A DNA stretch of 57,651 bases, taken from assembly GCA_025057315.1 (NCBI GenBank), contig JANWXW010000093.1, forward strand, positions 1 to 57,651. The letters are read 5' to 3'. The translations under genes and the position numbers were made by a program. Numbering within the stretch: the stretch's first letter is position 1; every line of letters begins with the position of its first letter. Under the pieces are notes generated by a model. It saw only the letters and a list, made by a program, of their open reading frames with translations, was not told the origin of the DNA and made no database searches. Below are positions 1 through 7,067 of the stretch, one piece after another. This DNA comes from Myxococcota bacterium. Lineage in GTDB: Bacteria; Myxococcota_A; Polyangia; Palsa-1104; JAEUJZ01.

Positions 1-209
1 CCTGGGCGGTGTATGGTGCCGTTCTGTTTGTTGGTGCCTGGGGTCTGGATGTAGACTGGGGCTCTGATGTCTCCTGGGCGCTGGATGGAGCCTGGCTGTT
101 GGATGGTACCTGGCTGTTGGATGGTACCTGGGGTATGGATGGTACCTGGGGCTCGGATGTCTCCTGGGCGCTGGATGGAGCCTGGCTGTTGGATGGTACC
201 TGGGGCCTT
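1..209. repeat. 18-bp tandem repeats with a 90-bp higher-order copy
   Basis: The DNA is built of 18-bp units that encode the hexapeptide array on the minus strand. A 43-base block beginning CTCCTGGGCGCTGG at 71 recurs at 161, an offset of exactly 90 bp or five units. Single units such as GGATGGTACCTGGCTGTT occur back to back around 100-125. The exact 18-bp phase and near-identity of copies imply expansion by recombination or slippage. The array continues beyond position 1. Confidence 0.85.
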
Positions 210-524
210 GATCACGCCCGCCTGCTGGAAGGCGGCGATCTGCTGCCAGCTGTCGCGCGGCTTCTGGATCTGTCCCGCCTGCTGGATGGCACCGACACTG
301 ATGTTCCACTGCAGCGGTGGCCGCGCGTTGACGCGGCCCGTGGGCGAGCCGGTGGCGATCTCGCGATCGACCCGCGAGGCCGCCGTCGCCGAGCCCTGAG
401 CCAGCAGACGCCCGACGAGAATACAGATGGCGCCTAGCACGCAGCACAGGAGCACCGCCTCCGCGGCCGAGAAGCCCCGCTCCTCGAGCCGGAAACGACG
501 CGACGCGGCACAAAACCGGTTCAT
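1..524 (-). CDS. Prepilin-like protein with Pro-Gly-x-Ile hexapeptide repeats (partial, runs off left edge)
   Basis: Reading the minus strand from an ATG at 524 gives an open frame of 174 codons to the window edge with no stop. A perfect AGGAGG lies 5 nt before the ATG, fixing the start. The N-terminus is basic (FRLEERG), then GFSAAEAVLL and a hydrophobic helix to about residue 40. Cleavage after Gly would leave Phe at +1 and Glu at +5, the hallmark of type IV prepilins and type II secretion pseudopilins. A spacer of about 60 residues follows. From about residue 106 a six-residue repeat runs to the edge, with versions PGTIQQ, PGSIQR, PGDIRA and PGTIHT. Ile recurs every sixth residue. I do not recognise the repeat family. 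The role is inferred: a surface or secretion-system subunit processed by a prepilin peptidase such as the one at 36128-37006. The C-terminus is not visible. Confidence 0.72.
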   Translation of the reverse strand, partial: MNRFCAASRRFRLEERGFSAAEAVLLCCVLGAICILVGRLLAQGSATAASRVDREIATGSPTGRVNARPPLQWNISVGAIQQAGQIQKPRDSWQQIAAFQQAGVIKAPGTIQQPGSIQRPGDIRAPGTIHTPGTIQQPGTIQQPGSIQRPGDIRAPVYIQTPGTNKQNGTIHRP

Positions 525-529
525 GGTGT

Positions 530-535
530 CCTCCT
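530..535 (-). promoter_or_regulatory. Shine-Dalgarno AGGAGG of the prepilin-like gene
   Basis: On the minus strand AGGAGG stands 5 nt upstream of the ATG at 524. This decides the start and supports the minus-strand frame over the two open frames on the opposite strand. Confidence 0.8.
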
Positions 536-543
536 ACCGACCC

Positions 544-729
544 TCAGAACAGACCGATGATCAGGTTGGCTATCCCCCCCGCGGCGCACAGCGCGTGGTA
601 CAGGTGGACGCAGGCAAAACCCAGCGGAATGGAGGCGGCAAAGGTGATCATCAGGTAGCTGAAACCGATGTACATCTCGCCGCGCTCGTCCACGCGGAAG
701 GCCAACCATCTGTCCCGGATCGAACGCAT
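544..729 (-). CDS. Small membrane protein, possible minor pilin-type component
   Basis: A 61-residue protein ends 19 bp upstream of the prepilin-like gene and probably shares its transcript. It begins with a charged segment (RSIRDRWLAFRVDERGE), then has a long hydrophobic stretch from about residue 20 to 61 with small residues (GFSYLMITFAASIPLGF, then CAAGGIANLIIGLF). The charged-to-hydrophobic switch after DERGE resembles Flp/Tad-type or minor pilins, but no firm family match can be claimed. A weak purine-rich AAGAGA precedes the ATG. The neighbouring prepilin-like gene suggests a shared secretion or surface role. A two-helix membrane protein of another kind is equally possible. Confidence 0.5.
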   Translation of the reverse strand: MRSIRDRWLAFRVDERGEMYIGFSYLMITFAASIPLGFACVHLYHALCAAGGIANLIIGLF

Positions 730-888
730 TGGATCTCTTGCCCCGCCTGAGAAGCATTTGTCAGGCCGGCCCCTCGTTAGAAGAATCCGCCTATGGATCC
801 AACGCTGTCAAGGGGCAAGCTGCGGGGGCGGGCCAACGGGTTGATGGGTCGAGGCATCATCACCGGGAGCGGGCAGCCCGGGGGTCAG

Positions 889-3240
889 TCAGACCCCCCG
901 GACGCTGGCCTGGGCGCGCGAGCTCTCCGTGGGGGTCTGGGCCTCTGCCGCTCCCCCGGGTGGGGGTTCCGTTGCCTGGGCCGGCTGCGACGGAGGATCC
1001 AGCCGCGCCGGTCGGGGAGGTGGGCTGGCAGGCAACCGCAACAGCATGGTCGGCCGGATGCGCAGGCCCTTTTCGACCAGGGGCACGGAAGCCTGCGCGC
1101 GCGCCAACTCGATGAATCGCTGCTGCGCTCGCACGGGTGCCTCCCCCTCGGCTGGTTGGAGGCGCTCGTATGTTCCATCGCGGCGCAGAAGACGCGCCTT
1201 GACGTTGTCGGCAAGTAGGGTGGCTAAAATCTCGTCGATGATGCGCGTCTTTAGAGCGGGATCCTCGATGGGGAACATGAGCTCGACACGGCGCTCGAAG
1301 TTGCGCACCATCCAGTCTGCCGAAGAGACGTACACCTCCTTCCGTCCTCCCGCTTCGAAAAAGAAGATCCGGCTGTGCTCCAAGAACCGGTCCACCAACG
1401 ACACCACGCGGATGTTTTCGGAAATGCCCGGGACTCCAGGGCGCAGGCAGCAGATGCCACGCACCAGAAGGTCAATCCGGACGCCGGATTGCGAGGCTGC
1501 ATACAATGCACGGGTCACATCGCGGTCGGCCAGGGCGTTCATCTTGGCGATGATCCGCGCCGGCTCACCACGCCGCGCCGCCTGCGCCTCGGCGTCGATG
1601 AGCTCGATGATGCGCTCCTTCAGACCCAGCGGCGCCACGACAAAGCGCTCCCAGCGCGGCGGCTGCGAGTAGCCGGTCAGCAAGTTGAACAGGGCGCTGG
1701 CATCGGTGCCGAACTCTTCGCGACAAGTGAAGAAGGACAGGTCGGTGTAGGCGCGCGCGGTGCTGGTGTTGTAGTTGCCGGTGGACAGGTGCACATAGCG
1801 CCGGATGCCGCCTCCCTCTCGGCGCACAACGAGTGCCACCTTGCAGTGGGTCTTGAGGCCGATGAGCCCGTAGACCACATGGACGCCCGCCTCCTCCAGC
1901 TGGCGCGCCCAGGCGATGTTGTTCTCCTCGTCGAAGCGGGCCTTGAGCTCGACGAGTGCCGTGACCTGTTTGCCGCACTCTGCAGCGCGCACCAGCGCCG
2001 CCACGATGGGGGAGTTGCCCGAGGTGCGGTACAGCGTGCCCTTGATGGCCAGAACGTTTGGATCCTCGGCTGCCTCCTCGATGAAGTCCACCACGCTCTC
2101 GAAGGACTCGTAGGGCTGATGGAGCAGGATGTCGCCCTGGGCAATGGCTTCAAAGAGCGTGCCTGCTTCCTCCAGACGGCTCTGAATCTGGGGCGTAAAG
2201 GGCTCGTCGTGCAGTTCGCGCGCCTCGCCGGCCAGGTTCAGGCCGTAGACCGCCATGAGGTCCGAAAGATGCAGCGGCCCGTCCACAGGGTAGATGTCCT
2301 GCGGCTCCAGCCGCAGTGCCCGTCCGAGGTAGCGCCGCACGGCCATGTCCATGGTGCACTGACATTCCAGCCGAACGGCGTTGCCGCGGTCGCGCCGCCG
2401 CACCTCCTTCTGGATCGTCTGGAGGAGGTCCATGGACTCCTCCTCGTCGATGGTCATGTCGAAGTTGCGGGTCACGCGAAACGCCCAGCAGCCCAGCACC
2501 CGGGTGCCCGGAAAGAGGTCGCCGACATGCTCGGCGATGATGTCCTCCAGGTACACAAAGGCCCGGCGTCGGCCGCTGGTAGGCACCTCGACCAGACGAC
2601 CCAGCATGCCGGGGACCTGAACAACGGCAATGTAGGCCTCCTGGCCCAGCGGCTTGGTCGGGCCGCGCTGCAGCAGGATGGCCAGGTTCAAGGACCGGTT
2701 GCGCAGGTGGGGGAACGGATGGCCAGGGTCCACGGCGAGCGGCGTCAGGGCCGGATAGACGCGGCTCTCAAAATAGCCACGGATGTATCGACGCTGCTCT
2801 GCATCCAGCTCGGCGACCGCTAGGAAACACAGACCGGCCTGCTGCAGCCGCGGCAGCAGGTCCTGTCGCAGCAGGCGGTACTGCTCGGTCACCATGCGCT
2901 GTGCCCGCAGCGCAATGCGCGCCAGCACCTCCGAGGGCAACAAGCCGTCGGGCCCAGTCTCGACGACACCGGAGGAGAGCTGCTGCTTGAGGCCAGCCAC
3001 CCGGACCATGAAGAACTCGTCCAGGTTGGAGGCGCTGATGCCCAAGAATTTGAGGCGCTCTAGCAGCGGCACCGACGGATCGAGCGCTTCATCGAGGACC
3101 CGCTGGTTGAACTCCAACCACGACAGCTCGCGGTTGATATACAGGCTTGGATCGGTCAGGGGGTTCGAAAGAGCCTGGGCCTGCAGCGGCAGAGATGGAC
3201 TCTGCCGCCCGCTGCGGGCGGGACTGTCGCGGTGCTCCAT
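889..3240 (-). CDS. ppk1: Polyphosphate kinase 1
   Basis: PPK1 reversibly transfers the gamma phosphate of ATP to inorganic polyphosphate through a phosphohistidine. From the ATG at 3240 the protein has 783 residues, slightly longer than usual. The N-terminal domain is clear (YINRELSWLEFNQRVL, then NLDEFFMVRVAGL). The catalytic core contains GLKTHCK, with the phospho-accepting His near residue 466, followed by YVHLSTGNYN with a second conserved His. A Pro/Ala/Gln-rich tail of about 50 residues follows the folded part and is probably disordered. An in-frame ATG at 3297 would add 19 residues, but these (GPACPRGAWDPP) look non-conserved. It is transcribed divergently from the LysM/FecR gene. Neither start has a good ribosome-binding site. 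Confidence 0.96.
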   Translation of the reverse strand: MEHRDSPARSGRQSPSLPLQAQALSNPLTDPSLYINRELSWLEFNQRVLDEALDPSVPLLERLKFLGISASNLDEFFMVRVAGLKQQLSSGVVETGPDGLLPSEVLARIALRAQRMVTEQYRLLRQDLLPRLQQAGLCFLAVAELDAEQRRYIRGYFESRVYPALTPLAVDPGHPFPHLRNRSLNLAILLQRGPTKPLGQEAYIAVVQVPGMLGRLVEVPTSGRRRAFVYLEDIIAEHVGDLFPGTRVLGCWAFRVTRNFDMTIDEEESMDLLQTIQKEVRRRDRGNAVRLECQCTMDMAVRRYLGRALRLEPQDIYPVDGPLHLSDLMAVYGLNLAGEARELHDEPFTPQIQSRLEEAGTLFEAIAQGDILLHQPYESFESVVDFIEEAAEDPNVLAIKGTLYRTSGNSPIVAALVRAAECGKQVTALVELKARFDEENNIAWARQLEEAGVHVVYGLIGLKTHCKVALVVRREGGGIRRYVHLSTGNYNTSTARAYTDLSFFTCREEFGTDASALFNLLTGYSQPPRWERFVVAPLGLKERIIELIDAEAQAARRGEPARIIAKMNALADRDVTRALYAASQSGVRIDLLVRGICCLRPGVPGISENIRVVSLVDRFLEHSRIFFFEAGGRKEVYVSSADWMVRNFERRVELMFPIEDPALKTRIIDEILATLLADNVKARLLRRDGTYERLQPAEGEAPVRAQQRFIELARAQASVPLVEKGLRIRPTMLLRLPASPPPRPARLDPPSQPAQATEPPPGGAAEAQTPTESSRAQASVRGV

Positions 3241-3316
3241 AAGAATCCATGGTAGCACAGGTGGGTCCCAGGCGCCCCTCGGACAGGCAGGCCCCATCCT
3301 TCAGACTCACTCGGAC

Positions 3317-3346
3317 TTACCAAAAATTGTGCAATTTTTATATAAT
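3317..3346 (+). promoter_or_regulatory. Promoter of the LysM/FecR gene
   Basis: A perfect TATAAT lies at 3341-3346 and TTACCA at 3317-3322 sits 18 bp upstream as a plausible -35. The TATAAT ends 8 bp before the ATG at 3355, so the transcript would start at or next to the start codon (leaderless). The island is strikingly AT-rich against its surroundings. Confidence 0.65.
3322..3339. promoter_or_regulatory. Perfect inverted repeat between -35 and -10, candidate operator
   Basis: AAAAATTG at 3322-3329 and CAATTTTT at 3332-3339 are exact reverse complements separated by TG. The palindrome fills the spacer of the promoter of the gene at 3355. A dimeric repressor bound here would block RNA polymerase. 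No regulator gene is adjacent. Confidence 0.6.
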
Positions 3347-3354
3347 GGGGCGCG

Positions 3355-5382
3355 ATGCGGAATCTGATCCTGGGAGGACTCCTGGCTCTAGGCCTGCTCC
3401 TCCCAGCGAGGAGGCCTGCGCGGGCCGAGGTCCGCACCACCACCGTCCGCCCCGGAGAGGATTGCGCTGCCATCGTGCGCCGGGTGTATGGGACCACCCC
3501 TGGGGCCATGGCGCGCTTTCACAGCGCCAACCCGCAGCTAGGTGGGCTGCCCCACGTGCTCCGGCCGGGCGAGGTGGTCAACATCCCCGTGCTGCACCGG
3601 CAGGCACCGAGGCAGCCTGCATGGGCTCTGCCACGGGGCGAGCCGCTGCGCCTGGGCCACGTGGGCCCCGGGGTCCGCACCCAGGGAATGGGCGAGGGAT
3701 GGACCGAGGCCCTGCCGGACCAGGTCTTGCCCCGCGGCACGCGCATCCAGGTGCCAGCTGACACCGGGGCGGAAATCAAGCTCACCGAACAGATGCGCGT
3801 GCAGCTGTTGGGTGGGACAACGCTGGTGGTGGCCGCGCTGCCTCACGGGGAGCGGCCTGCCCTGTTGGAACTCATCGAGGGAACGCTGCTGGCCTCGGTG
3901 CCGCGTGGAGCGACGCTGCTGGTCCATACGCCCGGGGGGGCCATCCGGCTTCACGGCGACGCCCGCATCGAGGCTCTGGGCACAGAGGCCAGGCTCTCGG
4001 TCTACCAGCGCAGCGCGCACGCCGGCGCCGCCAAGGTGGTGGTGCCAGCCGGTTTCGGGGTGCTGGTCCGTCGCGGCGAACGCCCTCAACTGGTGCCCCT
4101 GCCCGCAGCGCCCACCTGGACGGAGGGGGGAGCGCAGCTCGTGCTGTCCCGGGCATCGCTGGACGCTCCGGTGGGTCCAGCCCGTATCCTGCTGCCGTTC
4201 GCAACGGTGGCCGGCATCTCGCGCTACCGAGCCGAACTGGCCCTTGACCACCGCTTCAACCACCGTCGAGCTGTGGCCGAAGGGGCGCCACCCCTGTTCG
4301 TGTCCCTGGCGCCGGGCAGCTACCATGCCCGCATCAGCGCCATCGAGGCGGGCTTTATCGGGCCTCCATCGCACCCGCGGCAGGTCGAGGTCCTGGCCCT
4401 GCGCACCGATGCAGAGCCTGTCCCCTCTGCAAACGCCCCCCAGGGGCCAGCGGAGTGGAAGCTGGTCCGCACCGGGTCGACCACGATCATCGTGCCGGCC
4501 TCAGGCCGGCCGGTTCGTGCGGCGCTGGGAGACACGGCGCCACGCGACTGTGCTGCGGGCTGTACCTTCCACCTGGGGCCAGGCACCTATCGGCTGACGT
4601 TGCAGCTGTCCGGGGCCAAGGCGGTGGTGGAGGTCGAGGTGAAGCCAGCGGAGACCCCCCAGCCTGCGGTGGAGCCACCTGAGATGTCGGTGCCGCTGTG
4701 GACACCGGGGTTCCCGCTTCGGGCCCTCCATCCGCGCACGCGGGTCTGGGCCCTGTTCAGCCTGGGGGCGTCGCGGCCCGGTCAGCACCTAGACGTCTAC
4801 CGGCTGGATCTGGGCGGCGAGATCGCCTGGGCAGGGCGCCGGTTCTCGGTGGACATGGCCCTGCCGGTGATTTACCAGGACGCTGGTTCCAGCCGGGGAC
4901 TGGCAGTTGGCGACCTGGGGGTGGGCCTGCGTGCGGTGGCGTTGCGCACCTGGAGTGGACACCTCGCCCTCGGGCCGCTTTTGCGCCTTCAGGTGCCCAC
5001 TGGGACCTTCGAGCGGGAGACGCCGGGGAGCCGTCCGGTTGTATTGGATCCAGCGCTGGCAGGCACGGCATGGGTCGGCCCGCTTGGTCTGCTCCTCACG
5101 CAGGGACCCACAGCGGTGGTAAACCTGCCGACGGCGCAGCTGCGGTGGTCCATGAGCTACGCCGCCGAGGTGCGATGGGGCCGGGTGTCGATGGGCGCGG
5201 CCGTGGACGCAGCCATTGGCATCCTTGCCGGGAGCAGCAGCGGCGCCTCGCTGGGCGGGGGCGCACGGGTACGGCTGTGGCGCCTGCGCCTGATTGGCTT
5301 CGCGCGTGGTGGGCTGGGCGAGGGCGGGGAGCGGCTCTTTGGGCGCTATTTGGTCGGCCTCGGCGCCGAGTGGGTGCGATAG
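3355..5382 (+). CDS. Exported LysM-like/FecR-domain protein with probable outer-membrane barrel C-terminus
   Basis: The 675-residue product has a signal peptide (residues 1-24, ending ARAEV). A LysM-like segment at about 27-82 contains VRPGEDCAAIVRRVYG and LRPGEVVNIPVL. A FecR-like beta domain at about 115-240 (LPRGTRIQVPADTGAEIKL, then LLVHTPGGAIRLHGDARIEA) follows. The region at about 245-440 has beta-sandwich-like segments. The last 220 residues alternate short hydrophobic and polar beta strands and end ARGGLGEGGERLFGRYLVGLGAEWVR, suggesting an outer-membrane barrel. The likely role is peptidoglycan-linked envelope sensing or scaffolding. It is followed 3 bp later by a Ser/Thr kinase gene, so they are probably one operon. 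Domain calls are by eye and the barrel is inferred. Confidence 0.8.
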   Translation: MRNLILGGLLALGLLLPARRPARAEVRTTTVRPGEDCAAIVRRVYGTTPGAMARFHSANPQLGGLPHVLRPGEVVNIPVLHRQAPRQPAWALPRGEPLRLGHVGPGVRTQGMGEGWTEALPDQVLPRGTRIQVPADTGAEIKLTEQMRVQLLGGTTLVVAALPHGERPALLELIEGTLLASVPRGATLLVHTPGGAIRLHGDARIEALGTEARLSVYQRSAHAGAAKVVVPAGFGVLVRRGERPQLVPLPAAPTWTEGGAQLVLSRASLDAPVGPARILLPFATVAGISRYRAELALDHRFNHRRAVAEGAPPLFVSLAPGSYHARISAIEAGFIGPPSHPRQVEVLALRTDAEPVPSANAPQGPAEWKLVRTGSTTIIVPASGRPVRAALGDTAPRDCAAGCTFHLGPGTYRLTLQLSGAKAVVEVEVKPAETPQPAVEPPEMSVPLWTPGFPLRALHPRTRVWALFSLGASRPGQHLDVYRLDLGGEIAWAGRRFSVDMALPVIYQDAGSSRGLAVGDLGVGLRAVALRTWSGHLALGPLLRLQVPTGTFERETPGSRPVVLDPALAGTAWVGPLGLLLTQGPTAVVNLPTAQLRWSMSYAAEVRWGRVSMGAAVDAAIGILAGSSSGASLGGGARVRLWRLRLIGFARGGLGEGGERLFGRYLVGLGAEWVR

Positions 5383-5385
5383 CCC

Positions 5386-6798
5386 ATGCGAGCGCAAGAC
5401 CTCGTTGGCCAGACGGTCAACGATACTTATATTGTCCTACGGTTGCTCGGCTCGGGCACCATGGGCACGGTGCTGGAGGTGCGTCATGTGCGGCTGCCCA
5501 GGCGGTTCGCGATGAAGGTACTCCATAGCGAGCTGGCCGAGGGACCGGAGGGGTTCGCCCGCTTTCGGCGGGAGGCTGAGATCGCCAGCTCGCTGGGACA
5601 CCCGAACATTGTTGACGTCGTTGACTGGAACCGACTTCCCGACGGGACGCCATACCTGGTCATGGAGTACCTGGTGGGCGAGGACCTGGGGCAACGGATG
5701 GCTCGCACCGGACCGCTGGCACTGCCAGCGGTGCTGGAGCTGGCGCGACAGGTGGGCTCGGCACTGTCGGCGGCGCACAAGCAGGGTGTAGTGCACCGCG
5801 ATCTGAAGCCACAAAATATCTTCTTGTGTCGCGAGGACCGCGGCGAAGAGGTGGTGGAGGTGGCCAAGGTCGTCGACTTTGGTATCTCGAAGATCCTTGG
5901 CGCAGATGGCAACTACACCGGCGCCATGCGCGTCATGGGCACACCGCTATACATGGCCCCGGAGCAAGCCATGGGCCTAGCAGCCCAGGTCGATGGCCGC
6001 GCGGACCAGTTTGCGCTGGCCGCCATCCTGTACCATGCGCTCAGCGGACGCAGGCCATTTGACGGGAACAACGTGGTCGAGATCGCCATGAAGGTGATGA
6101 CCGCAGACCCGGTGCCGCTGCGCCAGCTCGTTCCCGAGTTACCCGAGGCAGTGGAGGGGGCCATTCTGCAAGCGCTCAGCAAGGATCGCGATCGCCGCTT
6201 CGCCACCATCGGGGATTTTGTGCGGGCCTTGGGTGCCATGCCCACCGGCAGGACCGGGTCCACATGGCACCTGTCCGGGAGGATGGCGCCCATGGCCGGC
6301 GTCTCCAGTGAGCACCTTCGGTCCGACCCTTCGGGTGTCCAGGTGCGCCCGGTGCCCTCAGGTGAGACAGGTGAGCTGGTTCTGCCCGGAGGCGTCGAGC
6401 CCCTGTTGATTCGCCGGCCCCTGCTGGACGAGCGTGGACGGTCGCTGCTGGCCTTGGCTGTCATCGCGCTGGTGGCGGGCGTGATCAGCTGGGCGGCAGT
6501 GCGGGCCGCGGCCGGACCTATGCGCCGGCCGGTGCCGGCAGTGGCCTCCCCTCCACCGTTGCAGCCGGTGGTGCGGCCGCCGCAGGTGCCGCGCGTGCGG
6601 CTGCAGTTCGTCGTGCACCCACCCACCGCCGAGGTGTATCTGGAGGGCACCCGGGTCGAGACAGAAGTCCAGGTGCCGCGTGGGGAGGTCGGCTTGCGCC
6701 TGGAAGTGAGGGCGCCCGGGTATCTGACCCAGACGGACATGGTGGTCCCCAGCAGCGACCAGCGCATCCTCATCCGCCTGGCCCCTCGTCGCCGGTAG
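5386..6798 (+). CDS. Membrane Ser/Thr protein kinase with C-terminal PEGA domain
   Basis: A Hanks-type kinase of 470 residues. Motifs are intact: glycine loop GSGTMG at 22-27, Lys44 in AMKVL, HRDLKPQN at 137-144, DFG at 164-166 and GTPLYMAPEQA at 185-195. All catalytic residues are present, so it should be active. After a linker a single membrane helix at about 347-365 (LLALAVIALVAGVISWAAV) precedes a Pro-rich spacer and a PEGA beta domain at about 400-467 (VHPPTAEVYLEGTRV, then EVRAPGYL). The kinase domain would face the cytoplasm and PEGA the periplasm. The ATG lies 3 bp after the upstream stop, so expression is linked to the LysM/FecR gene. That gene product may be its partner. Confidence 0.95.
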   Translation: MRAQDLVGQTVNDTYIVLRLLGSGTMGTVLEVRHVRLPRRFAMKVLHSELAEGPEGFARFRREAEIASSLGHPNIVDVVDWNRLPDGTPYLVMEYLVGEDLGQRMARTGPLALPAVLELARQVGSALSAAHKQGVVHRDLKPQNIFLCREDRGEEVVEVAKVVDFGISKILGADGNYTGAMRVMGTPLYMAPEQAMGLAAQVDGRADQFALAAILYHALSGRRPFDGNNVVEIAMKVMTADPVPLRQLVPELPEAVEGAILQALSKDRDRRFATIGDFVRALGAMPTGRTGSTWHLSGRMAPMAGVSSEHLRSDPSGVQVRPVPSGETGELVLPGGVEPLLIRRPLLDERGRSLLALAVIALVAGVISWAAVRAAAGPMRRPVPAVASPPPLQPVVRPPQVPRVRLQFVVHPPTAEVYLEGTRVETEVQVPRGEVGLRLEVRAPGYLTQTDMVVPSSDQRILIRLAPRRR

Positions 6799-6829
6799 GG
6801 CCGGCCGTGGCGCCGAAGGGCCAAAGGCC

Positions 6830-7057
6830 TTATTTTATCTGGTACTTTTTTACCCGCAGCACGGGGGTACCGAACCCAATGCCAAAGCCAGCCTCGTCCA
6901 CGCTTCCCTCCACCTGGACCTGGGCACCCGGGACCCGCAAATCCGGGCCTCCCCCATCGAGCTTGTAGACCTCACCCCCCTCTGTCGTAAGGGTGTAGTA
7001 GCCGCCCTCCAGATCCACGTAGCCGATCCGACCTGTCAGCTTCCTGGTGCTCATCAC
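6830..7057 (-). CDS. Small beta-rich protein of unknown function
   Basis: This 75-residue protein starts 10 bp after the lytic transglycosylase stop, with GGGAAAG just upstream, so it is the second gene of that operon. GTG at 7057 or ATG at 7054 are both possible starts. The sequence alternates short strands and glycine turns (KLTGRIGYVDLEGGYYTL, then GAQVQVEGSVDEAGFGIGFGTPVLRVKKYQIK). The pattern suits a small OB-like or SH3-like barrel. No catalytic motif or signal peptide is visible, so it is probably cytoplasmic. I do not recognise a named family. Confidence 0.72.
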   Translation of the reverse strand: MMSTRKLTGRIGYVDLEGGYYTLTTEGGEVYKLDGGGPDLRVPGAQVQVEGSVDEAGFGIGFGTPVLRVKKYQIK

Positions 7058-7067
7058 GCTTTCCCAG

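Noticed and set aside
9..437. Plus-strand open frames (142 and 110 residues) through the repeat at the left edge
   Set aside because: The same DNA read on the minus strand has AGGAGG, a prepilin-type leader and a regular repeat; the plus-strand frames lack a ribosome-binding site and have the low-complexity composition of a shadow.
881..897. GGGGTC-AGTCA-GACCCC hairpin at the end of ppk1
   Set aside because: It overlaps the stop codon and is not followed by T on the minus strand, so it is not a credible intrinsic terminator.
1375..2823. 482-residue plus-strand frame antisense to ppk1
   Set aside because: It is the reverse complement of a well-matched kinase gene and has the His/Gln/Val bias typical of antisense frames in GC-rich DNA.
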